Of a DNA stretch of 64,000 bases, positions 15,001-30,000 are shown piece by piece (position 1 is the stretch's first letter; every line of letters starts with the position of its first letter). Made by a program: the position numbers and the translations under genes. The notes below the pieces were generated by a model, which was not told where the DNA came from, did not search any database, and saw only the letters and a program-made list of their open reading frames with translations. The DNA comes from Anaerolineae bacterium (lineage in GTDB: Bacteria; Chloroflexota; Anaerolineae; Aggregatilineales; UBA3940). Location: contig JAFGOY010000011.1 of assembly GCA_016926255.1 (NCBI GenBank), positions 62,001 to 126,000 on the forward strand, in the 5' to 3' direction.

Positions 15001-18000
15001 ACCGCCGAATACGACCGTCTGACCGGTCTTGACGAAATAGCTACCTGGACAGTCGATGGGACGAATACCTACGAAAGCAGCACACGCGATCTTGATTTCT
15101 CGGCCATTGACGAACTGTTCGGCGGCAACCAGGTTGATACTTTCATCGTTGACGGTGATCAGACGGAAGACCTGCGCGGTGGCCTGAATGCCGACATCTT
15201 CGTCTTCATGGACGACTCGCACCTGACCGGCAATGTCGATGGCAATTCAGGTGCCGACTGGCTTGACTTCTCCGACTACAACGACGACCTGACCGTCGTC
15301 CTGTGGACGGGTGAAGCCTACCAGACAACCGGCCCGGTCGGCGTGATCAACGACGGCAGCCCCGGCGGGTTCACCAATATCATGAACCTGATCGGCGGCC
15401 AGGGTGATGACATCCTGACCGGTGATGTGTGGAATAACATCATCGAGGGCCAGGGCGGAGCCGACCAGATCAACGGTATGGAAGGCAATGACACGCTGAT
15501 CGGCGGCGATGGCGACGACACCTACCACTTCCGGCCCGACTGGGGCGATGACGTGGTCACCGAAGCAGCAGGCGGCGGGAATGATACGCTCGACCTGTCG
15601 CTGATCGACGACCCTCTGACCTTCGAAATCTACGCAGGCCAGATATTTGTCAGCGACACGCTCGGCAACAGCATCGACCATACCCGCGCACCGCCCGAAA
15701 TCGAGAACCTGATCGGTGGCCCGCAGGACGATACCTTCGTCTTCGTCGATGACGACCCCAACGCACGGATCACCGGCACGATAGACGGTCGCGGTCACGT
15801 TCTGGGCGATACGCTCGATTACGTGAATTACACTACCACTGCCGTGACAGTCGACCTCTCCACCGGGGCAGCGACCCGCACCGGCGGCATTATCCTCGAC
15901 AGTGTTGAAAACATTATAGGCGGCGACCAGAACGATACGCTCACCGGCGATGATCGAGACAACGTGATCACCGGCGGCCCCGGCGATGACAGTATCGACG
16001 GGCTCCTGGGCAGCGATACCTTCGACGAGAGTGCGGCCACCGGCCTCGACATGGTGGTGAACCTGATCACCGGCACCTCGACCGGGAACGGCTCGGATAC
16101 CCTCGCCAGCATTGAGAACGTCATCACCAGCGATGGCAGTGACCAGATTACCGGCGACGACAACGACAACACGCTGAACGGCGGCGCGGGCGACGATACC
16201 TACTTCTTCTACGACAACTTCGGCACCGACAGCATTGTCGAGGCAGTCGGCGGCGGCAACGATACGCTGAATTTCAGCAATTACACCACCGCCGGGGCGC
16301 TCGAATTTGCGATTGGAAACGGCACCATCGACGTCAGCGATACGCTGGGCAATAGCCTGGGCGGTGCGGTCGGCAACTTCGAGAACCTGGTCGGTAGCCA
16401 GACCGATGACCTGTTCGACTTTGGGCCGAATTCGGCGCTGACCGGCATGCTCGACGGCGCGGACGGCCACGACCGGTTCGATTACGCCGACTACCACACC
16501 GCGATTACGGTCAATCTGGAAGACTCCTCGGCGACCGGTATTAACGGTGGGCTGGCGAACGGCTTCTTTAATATGGAAGGGCTGATCGGAACCACCGCCT
16601 ACGACGACGAATTGATCGGTGAGAATATCGACACCCAGTGGACACAGACTGCACTCGATACGGGCACGCTCGACAGCGCCACCTACACCGCTTTCGATTA
16701 CACTGACATCGAGAACCTGACCAGCGGCAGCGCCGACGATACCCTTACCTTCTCCGGCTTCGCCACGCCGCGCAATGTTCTGATCTATGGTGCGGGCACG
16801 GTCGATGGCTATCGCGGTACCGAAACCAGCATCTCCGGCCAGTTCGACAACATGGACACCGTCGACGCCGACAGCACCGACGACCTCCTGGTTGGTGAGG
16901 ACACAGACAACGTGTGGACGATCACCGGGGTGAATGAGGGTGATCTCAACGGTGTCGCATTCTTCGGTATGGAGCACCTCCTGGGCGGCAGCCTGACCGA
17001 CCGCTTCTTCTTCCAGAACGACGCGGCAGAGATTACCGGCACCATCACCGGTGGCGACGGTACCGACACGCTCGATTACGGCGGCACGGTCGCGGACGGC
17101 GTCACCTTTGACGTGACGATCAGCCTGGAAGACTTCTCGGCGACGGCGATCAACGGCGGGCTGGCGAATGGCTTCTCCGATATCGAGTATTTCTATGGCG
17201 GCGATGCCGACGACACGCTCATCAGCGCCAACGTATTTAACCAGTGGTACGTTTATGACACCGGGAGAGGGTCCGTTGCGGGGACAGTCTTCTGGTCGAT
17301 TGAGAACCTGGTCGGCGGCACTGACAGGGACGATCTCCGGTTTGAATATTACGGCTCCGGGCGTGACTTTGTCTTAACCGATTTTGGTACCGTCGACGGC
17401 TTCCAGGGCAATGTTCCGGGCACACTGACCAGCTTCGATAACATGAACACGTTGATGGGCACCCTGTTTGACGACACCATCACCGGTGTAGACGCCGCCG
17501 TCAGCGCGACGACCCTCTGGAGCATCCAGCCGGGCGCTGTTGGCAATATTGCGTACACGGCAGGCCCCCGCTGGTTCGTCGTCAATGGTGTCGAGAACCT
17601 GACCGGTGGCAGCGCCGACGACCGTTTCGTCATTGACGAAGGTGGGAGCCTCGCTGGTGTCATCGACGGCGGTGCGGGCTACGATACACTCGCCTATGCC
17701 TTCAACGCGACCCCGGTTACCGTCGATCTGGGAGCGGGCACAGCGACCGCCACGGGCGGCATTGTCAGCGCCAGCCTCGAAAGCGTAAGCGGCGGCTCGC
17801 TGCCCACCGACACGCTGGTCGGCCCGAACGATGCCAACGACTGGCACATTACCGCAAACAATGCGGGTGACATCGACGGCGCGGGCGTGTTTGACTTCAC
17901 CAGCTTCGAGAACCTGACCGGCGGCACGGATGCCGACAGCTTCATCTTCAGCGATGGCTTCGGGGTGACGGGTATCATCGATCCGGGCGCGGGTTACGAT

Positions 18001-21000
18001 ACACTGGATTACAGCGATTACTCGACCGGTGTGACGGTTGACCTGGACCTGTTGGCGGGTACGGCGACCGCTACCGGCGGGCTGGTTTCCGCTAACCTCG
18101 AAAACCTGATCGGCAGCCCGACCGACGACGACCACCTGATCGGCTCTGACGTAAATGCCGACTGGCATATCACCGCCAATGATGCGGGCGATATCGGCGG
18201 GGCGGGCGTGTTCGACTTTACCGATGTCGAGAACCTGACCGGCAGCAGTGCCGATGATACGTTCAGCTTCACCGATATGATCGTGCTGACCGGCGCGGTC
18301 GATGGCGGCGCGGGCTACGATACGCTCGACATGACCGGCTATGTGACTGCCTGGCTGGTCTTCACCCTCGACGCAGAAGGCAGCCTCGGCGACAGTGGCT
18401 ACGCCGGAACGGTGCGCCAGTACGTCGAAGCGACCGGGCCGCTGGTAATGGAAAGCTTCGACAACGTCGACGCGCTGCTCGGCAGCAGCCACCCGACCCA
18501 CGACGAGTTGATCGCCAGCATCGGCAACAGCCACTGGACAATCCAGGCACCGCCGCATCGCTACCAGTTAGACGGATCGGCCAGCACGCTAGACTTCAAC
18601 TTCATCGAGGAAGTCAAGAGCCGCCTGGCCTCGGTCGATGTCTTTACCATCACCGGCAACCTGACCGGCACGCCGATTGAACTGTACGGCGGCCCCGGCA
18701 TCGACCACTTTATTTTCAACGACGGCGCAATCCTGGAAGGCCAGGCGGTCGGCCAGGGTGGTGACGATATCCTCGACTTCAGCGCGTTCAGCGCCGCCAA
18801 CCCGGTTACCGTCGACCTGTTCAACAAGAGCTCGTCGCAGGTGATCGGCACGGTCGACATGTTCCACACCGTGATCGGCGGCGATGGCGACGACATACTC
18901 ATCGGCGACAACAGCTCGAACCGGCTGGTCGGCGGCCCCGGCGATGACCTGCTGGCCGGGCGTGAAGGCTCCGACGTCTACGCCTTCGACGATGGCTGGA
19001 GCACGGCGGCTGGCGATGTTATCGACGAGACGCTTGAACTGGTCGGTGGTGACACGCTCGACTTCTCGGCGGTGGATGCCGGGAACGACCTGCTGTTCGA
19101 CTTCCAGCCGACGAATATGACGGTCACCTCGACGGGCGGCAGCCTGCTCACCTACAACGGTACGCTGATCGAAAACATGATCGGCGGCGCGGGCGACGAT
19201 ACTTTCGCCTTCACCGGGACGGCAGCCATCGCCGGCATGATCTACGGTCGCGGCCACACTGCCGGGATCGGCGATACGCTCGATTACACGGCCTACGGGA
19301 GCGGCGTCACCGTCAACCTGACCACCGGCACGGCGACCGGCACCGGCGGCATCAGCGAGATCGAAAACGTGCTTGGCTCTGCCCAGTCCGATACGATTAC
19401 CGGTGACGGCAGCGACAACGATCTCGACGGCGGTGCAGGCGACGATACCTACATCTTCCTGAATAACTGGGGCATCGACGAGGTCATCGAGGCGGCTGGC
19501 GGCGGCAACGACACGCTCGACTTCAGCGCGGTGACGCTCCACAACCTCGATGCGGTCATCGGCGTCGATCAACTGCTGATCACCGGCGACGCCAACAGCG
19601 TGACCCACAACGGCACCCCGGCAACCGCCATCTACGTCGAGAACCTGATCGGCGGCGCGGGCAATGACCGCTTCGCACTGCTCGACGGGGCGACGCTGGC
19701 CGGAACTATCGACGCGCAGGGCGGCACCGATACGCTCGATTACACCGATTACTCGACCGGCGTGACGGCCAATCTGCTCACCCGCACGGGCGATCATATT
19801 AACGGCGGCGCGGCGGATGGCGTGGTCGGTTTCGAAAACCTCTACGGCGGCCAGGGCAGCGATACGCTGACCGGTGACAATGGCAACAACGTTCTGCGTG
19901 GCGGTGCAGGCGACGACACCATCAACGGCGGCCTGGGCACCGATACCTTCGACGAATCGACCGTTGCCACCACTATTATCGTCGACCTGACCCTGCCTGC
20001 GGGCCAGGCAACCGGCATTGACATCGGCACGGACGACCTGATCAGCATCGAGAACGTCACCACCGGTTCGGGCAATGACACGATCACCGGGAACGTCGGC
20101 GCGAACGTACTGACGGGCGGCGCTGGCGACGACACCTACATTTTCATCGCTAACTGGGGCAGCGACACGCTAGTCGAACTGGCGGGCGGCGGCGACGATA
20201 CCTTCGACTTCTCGGCGGCGGGCGGCGCGACCTTTGCCTTCAGCCCGACCGCGCTGGCCGTCACCGGCACGGGCGGATCGCTCAACGTGGCTGGTCTGAC
20301 GATTGAAAACCTGCTCGGCGGCGACAATTTCGACACGATTACCTTCGCCGGTTACACGAACGATATCGAAGCCTCGCTGCTGGCAACCAGCCCCAACCCC
20401 GATGGCTTTGAGGGCACCATCACCGATGCGCTGATCGCGTTCTCCGTCGACTTCTTCGACATCGAGCGGCTGATCGGCGGGCCGGGCTACGATACGCTCA
20501 ACCTGATGGCCGCTGGCGGCTCGGTAACCACCGGCACGCCTTACAACGTGTACGATTACGACGCCGCCGGGACGATGTACACGCTCCAGTTCGCCGACTT
20601 CGAGAACATGGTTGGCGGTGCGGTGAACATCTTCGACATCATCGGCAACATGGTCGGCGATATCGTCGGCGGCAGCGGCATCGACATTTTCCGCTTCCAC
20701 AATAACGCCACGCTCGACGGCTCGATCTTCGGCGGCGGCGGCTACGATCAGATCGATCTGCACCTGTACACCACTGCCCGAGAAGTGTTCATCGACGCGC
20801 TGAGCGTGCCGTCCGGCTTCTCCGGGCGTATCGCCGATATCCTGAACGGGACCTTCGATCAGATCGAGGAAATCCTCGGCAGTGCCTCCGGCGCCGACAT
20901 CATTCACGGCATGAACGAGGCGGCTGACTGGTTCATCGACGGCACTGATACCTATACTCACGCCGGAACGGGCCGCGTCCTCAACTTCAGCAGCTTCGAG

Positions 21001-24000
21001 AACCTGATCGGCGGCAGCGACGACGATACGTTCAGCTTCGCCGATGGCTCGTTCGTCAGCAGCGTCAACGGTGGGGTCGGTGCGGGCTACGATACGCTCA
21101 ACCTGTCACTTTCGAACGCGGTGCTGGCCTTCATCCTGACCGCCCTCGGCACCGACAACGGCTTCGCGGGGACTGTCAACGGGATGGCCTTCAACAACCT
21201 GAACGCCGCACAGGGCGGCCTGTCGGTTGATGACAGCCTGACCGGTATGAACGCGGCAGCCGAGTGGTGGATCGACGCCATCAACCAGTACCGCAGCGGC
21301 GGGCGCACGCTTGACTTTGTCGACATCGAAGACCTGATCGGTAATGCCAACGACGATATGTTCACCTTCGCCGACGGTGCCTCGACCACCGGCAGCATCG
21401 ACGGGCGCGGGCACGTTCTGGGCGATACGCTGAACTACGAAAATTACACCGCCATCAACCCGGTTACGGTCGATCTGAGCACCGGGCTGGCAACCGGTGT
21501 TCCGGGCGGCGTGGTGCTGCTCGGTGTCGAGCACCTGATCGGCGGGCTGGGCAATGACATCCTGACCGGCGACAACCGCACCAACCAGATCACCGGCGGC
21601 CCCGGCGACGATACGCTGACCGGGCTGGGCGGCAATGATACTTACTTCTTTGACGATGGCTTCGCCGGTGCGGTCGTGGGAGATACGATCATCGAGGCGG
21701 CGGGCGGCGGCACCGACACGCTCGACTTCTCAGCCGTCGACGCGGTTACCAGCCTGCTGTTCGCACTGGGCAGCGCATCGCTGGCCGTGACCGGCGGCGG
21801 GAGCCTGGCCGGACACGCGGGAACCTTTATCGAGAACCTGATCGGCGGCCAGGGCGACGACATATTCGATTTCGGCGACGGCGCAGTGATTACCGGTAAC
21901 ATCGATGGGCAGGGCGGCAGCGATACGCTCGACTATGCCGACTACAGCACCGGGCGAACGGTCACCCTGACCGGTGCGGGCAGCATCGACGGCTTTACCG
22001 GCACCGAAGCGACCACCATCGGCGGAACATTCGACAACATTGACGATCTGGTCGGCAGCGCCGACGTCGCTGCGGTCGATACGCTCAACGGACGCAGCTT
22101 CACCTCGACCTGGCGCTTCGACTCGGTGGCTGGCGACAGCTACACCGACGAAACGATCGGGCGCACGATTGCCTTCCAGTTGTTCGACCAACTCAACGGC
22201 GGCAGCGCGGTCGATACCTTCGCCTTCCTGAATGCGGGCACGACCGATGCCAACCTCAACGGCGGCGGCGGGATTGATATACTCGACTACAGCGGCTACG
22301 GCAGTGATGTAACGGTCACGCTGACCGGCCTGGGTGCGGGCAGCACCTTCATCGGCGCGGGCAGCACTTTTGTTGCGGGCGCAACCTTCAACAATATCGA
22401 GCGGCTCCAGGGCAGCCCCAACAACGACACCATCGCCGGGATGAATACGGCCACCACCTGGACGGTCACCGCCCCGGCAAGCACCGTCGCCAGCGGCGGT
22501 CGCACGCTGACCATCGACGCGGCGGTTGAGAATTTCCAGGGCGGCACGGCGGTCGACACCTTCAACATCACCAGCAATACCAGCGCCAACCTGTTCGGCG
22601 GCGCAGGCAACGATGCCTTTGTCTTCTCGAACGGCGTTACCCTCGACGGCGACATCGACGGCGAGACGGGCGACGACCTGCTCAACTTCGCGGCTTTCAC
22701 CACGCCGCGCAACATCCAGCTTGCCGCCGTCGGCGGCACCGATGGCTACCAGGGCACCGAAGCCGCCCTGACCGGCAGCTTCACGAATATCAACATTGTG
22801 CGCGGTCGAACCGGCAACGGCGACACGCTGTTCGGTATCGACGCCAACTCAACCTGGCTCCCGTTCGAGCGTACCTACAACCTCGATACTGCGCCGGGTA
22901 CGCTGCTCACCTACCAGAACATCGACAACCTGCAAGGTGGCACGGCAGTCGATACCTTCGAAATCAACGGCGCGGCGGGGGGCAATCTCTACGGCGGCAG
23001 CGGCGACGACATCTTCGACTTCGCCAACGGCGCGAGCGTCACCGGCCTGATCGACGGCGAAGCAGGGAATGACCGGCTCGACTTCACGAATTACCTGACC
23101 GGGCGCACCTGGACGATCATCGGGGCCGATGCCGATGGCTTCGCCGGGACGAACGCCCAGATCGGCGGCGGCTTCGACGGAATCTTTGTGCTGCGGGGCA
23201 GCGCCACCGCCACCAATGACCGGCTGAATGGTGCCAACGAGGTCGCGCAGTGGATGTTCGACGCCGACCATCGCTACAGCATTTCCGGGCAAATACTGCT
23301 GTTCGAGAACATCGAAGACCTGCACGGCGCTGACGAGGTCGACAACTTCGACCTGGTGAACGGGGTTCACACGCTCAACCTGTTCGGCGGGCTGAATGAC
23401 GATACCTTCACCTTCTGGAACACGGCGCAGCTTGTTGGTGTCATCAGCGGCGAGGCACATGTCCTCTACGACACGCTCGACTTCAGCAATTACGCCACCG
23501 GTGTGATCGTCAACACCGCTGCCGGAACCGCGAATACGATCACCGGCTCCTTCAACACGATTGAGCGAATCATCGGCTCCGACTTCGACGACGACATCAC
23601 TGCCGACGATGGCCCGAATACCATCGAGGGTGGCCTCGGTGACGATACGCTCAATGGCGCTGGCGGTGATGACATTTACATCTTCCGCGATAACTGGGGC
23701 AATGACACCATCATCGAGCAGGTGGGCGGCGGCAATGACACGTTCGACTTCAGCGCGGTGACGGCGGCCTTCGATCTCGACTTCGACATCGAAACCGACC
23801 TTCTCTACGTCGAGGACGGCGCGGGGAGCACCGTCACCCACAACGGGCTTGCGTTCCCGGCGGCGATCTATATCGAGAACCTGATCGGCGGCCAGGGCAA
23901 CGACACCTTCAACTTCGAAGATACCGCTATATTAGCCGGTACGATTGACGGTCAGGGCGGCACCGCCGATCACCTGAATTACAACGGCACGCCCGGCTTC

Positions 24001-27000
24001 ACCGGCTACACCACCAGCGTCACGGTCGATCTGAGCACCGGCGAGGCGACCGGGATCAACGGCGCGGCGGTGGGCGGCGTCACCGGCATCGAGAATATTA
24101 CCGGCGGCAGCGCCGATGACTTATTGACCGGCGACGCGCAGCCCAACGTCATCAATGGAGCGGAGGGCAGCGATACGCTGACCGGCCTGGGTGGTGACGA
24201 TACCTATCTCTTCGAGAATAATTACGGCGTCGACACGATTGTCGAGGTGGCCGGTGAGGGCGACGATACGCTCGACTTCCACCTGGTGACCGACGCGCTG
24301 ACCTTCACCGTCGACCTGGCCCGCGTATTCGTCGACGACGGGGCGGGGAACACCGCCACCCACGACGGCGACCTGCTCGTCCCGGCGATCTACGTCGAGA
24401 ACCTGATCGGCGGCACGAACGACGATCGGTTCGTCTTCACCGACAATGCCACCATCGGCGGGAACCTCGACGGACAGGGCGGCCACGACGTTCTGGACCT
24501 CTCGGCCTACGGCACCTTCCGCGACGTGCTGCTCACCGATACTGGCACCATCGACGGCTTCCAGGGCACCGAACTGTCCATCGGCGGCGCGTTCGACAAC
24601 GTCGATGAAATCATCGCCAGCGCGACGGCCAGCGGTGACCGCCTGACCGGGCGCAACGCCGACGCCGACTGGAATCTCGACCTCACACCACAGTATGTCA
24701 GCGTCAACATGCTTGATTTCGCCAACTTCGAGGAACTGCATGGCGGCACGGCTGACGATACCTTCAACATTGACGACGATGTCGTCTACGACCTGTACGG
24801 CGGCGACGGCCTCGATACCTTCGTCTTCGACGATGCCCGCACACTGACCGGCAGCATCGACGGCGAGGCCGGGGACGATACGCTCACTTATGCCGGTTAC
24901 AGCAGCGGGCGCACCGTCACATTGACGGGCACCGGCTCATCTGACGGCTTCGACGGTGTCGAAGGAGGGACGATCAGCGGCACATTCGCCAACATCGACC
25001 TGCTGTACGGCAGCACCGACAACGACGACATCCTCAACGGCCTGGATGCCAATGCTAACTGGGAGATCAACGTCGGCGACGATATCTATACCAGCACTAA
25101 CGACCTGACCTTCGCCGGGTTCGAAGACCTGTACGGCGGCACCGCCAGCGATACCTTCGTCTTCGAAGATACTGCCACCCACAGCGGCACGCTCTTCGGC
25201 GAGGAAGGCAGCGATACGCTCGATTTCAGCGCCTACAGCACCGGGCGCAGCGTTACGCTCAACAATGTGGGCACGGTCGACGGCTTCGAAGGTGACGAGG
25301 GCAGCATCATCCCGACCGATTGGGCCTTCGGCTTCACCGGCATCGACCAGGCACTTGGCAGCGCGGACCCGGCAGCGGTCGATACATTGACCGGGTGCAA
25401 CGCCGACGCTATCTGGCTTCTCGACGCCACGCCGCAGTACGAGAGCGTCAACACGCTCGACTTCGCCAACTTCGAAGTGCTCCAGGGCGGCACGGCGAAC
25501 GATACCTTCAATATTGACGATAACGTTGCTTACGACCTTTACGGCGGCAGCGGTCTTGATACCTTCGCCTTCGGCGATGGCTTCACGCTGACCGGCAGCA
25601 TCGATGGGCAGGCTGACGACGACACGCTCGATTTCTCCGTTTACACGAGCGCCCGCACCGTCACGCTGACGGGTACCGGCTCAGCCGATGGCTTCACCGG
25701 CATCGAACCGGCGGCTATCCTCGGCGGGACGTTCACCAATATCGACGTATTGATCGGCAGCAGCGACTCCGGTGCCGACGACTCGCTGACCGGGCGTAAC
25801 GCCCCCGCTGCCTGGACGCTCGGCGCGGTTCACGAATACACCAGCGGCGGCAACCTGCTGACCTTCAGTAGCTTCGAAGACCTGCACGGCGGCAGCGATG
25901 TCGATATGTTCGTGGTCAATACCGACCAGGCGCTCGACCTGTTCGGCGGCGCAGGTAACGATACCTTCGACTTCAACAACGACGTGACGCTGACCGGCAC
26001 AGTCGACGGCGAGTTGGGCAGCGATACGCTCGACTTCGCCAACTTCGCCACCGGCGTCAGCCTCGCGCTGACCGGCACCGGAACTACCGACGAATACCAG
26101 GGCACGGTCGGGGCAATTACCGGCGGCTTCGACAATATCGGCCATGCGGTTGGGTCGAGCAGCGCCGGAGACGACGCGCTCACCGGCTACAACGAAGATG
26201 CCGTCTGGACGATCAACGCAGTCAACGGCGGCACCTACAGCGGCGCGGGCATCTTCGACTTCACCGATTTCGACGAACTCTACGGCAACGTCGGTGTGGA
26301 TACCTTCCAGATTAACGTCGCCGGGGCCGACTTCGATCTGTACGGCGGCGACAACGCCGACAGCTTCACCTTCGCCAACGGTGCGACGCTGATCGGCAGC
26401 CTCGACGGGCAAGCTGGTAGCGATACGCTCAACTACAATGCCTACAGCACCGGGCGCACCTTCACACTCAGCGATGTCGGCGCGACCGACGGCTTCACCG
26501 GCACCGAAACCGGGACGATCAGCGGCACCTTCACCAATATCGACGTGCTGGTCGGCAGCAGCAGCGCCGCTAATGACCGGCTGATTGGCCGCGAAGCCGA
26601 CACGACCTGGATTTTCTGGGTGGGGGCCGACCCGCAGTATGTTTCGGGCAATACGCTGACCTTCCGGCAGGTTGAAGACCTTCAGGGCGGCACTTATTCC
26701 GACACCTTCGTCTTTGACTACGTCGGCGGCGTTGGCGCACGCTGGAACGGCACCATCGACGGCGGCATCGACACCAACGGCGTCGACACCTTCGATTTCA
26801 CCGCCTACGACCACCGCATTACCGTCAACCTCGGCGCGGGCACCGGCATAGACCTTGACGAAGGCGGCACGCCTGACCTCGTCAGCGGCGGTTATGCCGA
26901 CATTGAGAACGTCTTTGGCGGCAGCGACGATGATACGCTCACCGGCAGCGATGAGAACAACATCATCGATGGTGGCCCCGGCTTCGATATTATGACCGGC

Positions 27001-30000
27001 GGCGCAGGCAATGATACCTATCGCTTCCGCGATGGCTGGGAAACCGACCGTGTGATCGAGGTGGCGGGTGAAGGCGACGATACGCTCGACTTCAGCCTGG
27101 TAACGCTCGACAATATCACCGCCAATATCGACAGCCTGGAACAGGTGCAGGTAACCTCAGCCCCCAACGGCTACGGTATCCTCAACGCCGGTGCGGGCGT
27201 CTGGGTGCCTAACCTTGAGAACATCATCGGCACGCAGCTTGACGACGACTTTATCTTCACCAATAACGGTGTGCTGCCCGGCTACATCAGCGGGCGCGAG
27301 GGCTACGATACGCTCGATTGGAGCGCTTACACCTCACCACGCCAGATCGTCCTGACCGCACCCGGCGACCCCGACGGCTTCGCCGGTTACGACGACGAGG
27401 GCAGCATCGGTCTGACCTTCGACGGCATTAATAACCTGATCGGTTCCGAATCCATCGAACCCGACTGGCTGACCGGTGCCAACATCGACAACGACTGGCT
27501 GATCAGCAGCGACAACGATGGGTATGTCGAGCATACCGCTGCTTACCATACCGATTTCGTCAGCTTCGAGAACCTGAACGGCGGCAGCGCCGACGACTAC
27601 TTCACCTTTGCCGACGATCAGGAACTGAGCGGCGCGCTCGACGGTAAGGGCGGCAATGACACGCTCGACTTTACCGGCTGGAGCACATCGCTTGGCGTGC
27701 AGATGGGTGCTGGCATCGTCTACCGCCTGCCCGTCCCGCCGCCGCCTACCGCCCCCGATCGTGTTATCGAAGATGGCTTCACCGATATCGAGAACGTGTT
27801 TGGCCCACTGGTCGGCGGCAACGTCATCTACGGCGACGAGTTCGACAACATCCTGGTCGGCAGCCCGTTCGATGACGAAATCTATGGCCTGGGTGGTAAT
27901 GACATCCTTGACGGCGGCTCCGGCGGCAACGACATCCTGCACGGCGGCACGGGCAGCGACACCTTCCGCACCACCGTCGACAGCGATTGGGTGGTCGATC
28001 TGAACGCGGGTACCGCTACTACCGGCACGCGCACGATTATCTTTGACGGCATCGAAAATGCCACTACCGCAGGCGGCAATGACGAAATCTACGGTACGGC
28101 AGGCAGCAATATTATCACCGGCGGCGCAGGCGACGATCTACTCGAAGGCCGTGGTGGTGACGACATCTACATTATCGAAGATGGCTGGGGCAGCGACACG
28201 ATTGTCGAGGCGGCGGGTGGCGGTGATGACCTGATCGACGCTTCGGCAGTGACGACTGCGCTCGACGGGCAGGTCAATACCACCACGCTGGAAATCACCA
28301 GCGGCACCAACCGCATCTGGCACGACGGTACGACCGGCGTCTACATCGAAAGCATTATCAGCGGCAGCGGCGGCGATACCTTTACCTTCGCCAACAACGC
28401 TGTGATTGACGGGTATCTCGACCTGCGCGGTGGGCACGACACGATTGACCTCTCGGCCTACACCACGCCACGCCAGTTCCAGCTTGACGACACCGGCAGC
28501 ATCAACGGCTTCGACGGCGGTGAGTTCAGCATCACGCTCGGCTTCATGAATATCGACGAGATCATCGGCAGTGCGACCTCTTCGCTCGATTATCTGGGCG
28601 GCATCAACGAGATCGCGGCCTGGACGCTCGACGAGTTCAACGTCGACGGCCCGAACACCTACGTTGTCGGCACTTACACGCTGGTCTTCGACAACATCGA
28701 GCAGCACTACGGCGGCAGCGAGGCCGATACCTTCACCCTCAAGCCAGGAACACAGGTCGGCCTGATCGTCTCCGGTGCGGGTGATGACACGGTGATCTTC
28801 GAAGATGGTGCAGCGATCAGCGGCAGGATCGACGGCCAGGGTGGTCACGACACGCTGAACTTTGCAGCCTACAGCACCAGCCAGACCGTCACGCTGACCG
28901 GCATGGGCCTCACCGATGGCTACAACGGCAACAACGCGCTGATCGGTGTGGCGGGCAGCTCCTTCCTCAATATCGACGCGGTAGTCGGCAGCAGCAACGA
29001 CCCGACCAATACGCTGGTCGGTACTGACCGGGTCACCGAGTGGCGGATGACCGAACACGGTTCCGGCCATGACGAAGGCACCGTCACCGACGTGCTGACC
29101 GCCCACAACCTCGACTTTGTCGACTTCGAGTACCTGGTTGGCGGCAGCGATTACGATACATTGACCTTCGAAGAGATCAGCGACCCGGTTCACCTCGAAC
29201 TGACCGGTCACGGGACGAAGGACGGATTCTCCGGCATCGAAACCAGCACGACCCCCGTTCCGGTTATCACCGGCAGCTACACCAACATGAACTACCTGCG
29301 CGGCACCGACGCCGCCGGGTCGGACTCGCTGACCGGTCTGGACGAGAACGCGACCTGGACGGCCAACTGGCCGACCGTCAAGGCCCAGTACAATACCGAC
29401 GCCGCGCCCGGCATCGTGCTTGACTTCACCCACATCGAAGATTATATCGGCGGCAGCGCCTACGATACGCTGACCTTCGCCGCGCTCGCTGCCTCAATAG
29501 AAGTCTACCTGACCGATTTCGGTACGGTCGACGGCTTCGCCGGTGACGAGACGACCGGCGTCCTGGGCACGTTCGACAACATGAAGCGCGTCGAAGGCTC
29601 GGCGACCGGCACCACAGACGAACTGCACGGCCTCGACGCAGCGATCAGCGCGTTGAGCGACTGGTTTATTAACCCCGGCGACGACCAGTACAGCAGCGGC
29701 GGACGCACGCTCGACTTCGTCAACTTCGAGGAACTGTTCGGCGGCGACGGCGAGGACTGGCTCGACTATCACAATTACCCGAACACGACACCGGTCACCG
29801 TCGATCTCAGCAGCAGCCAGGCCGATTTCCTGGGCCAGCTTGCGGTCGGCTTCGTGATCGGCTTCGAGAACATCTTCGGCGGTCAGGGCAATGACACGCT
29901 CACCGGCGACAACAACGCCAACGTGATCGCCGGTTCCGGCGGCGATGATCTGCTCACCGGCCTGGGCGGTGACGATACTTACCTGTTCGGCCCGAACTGG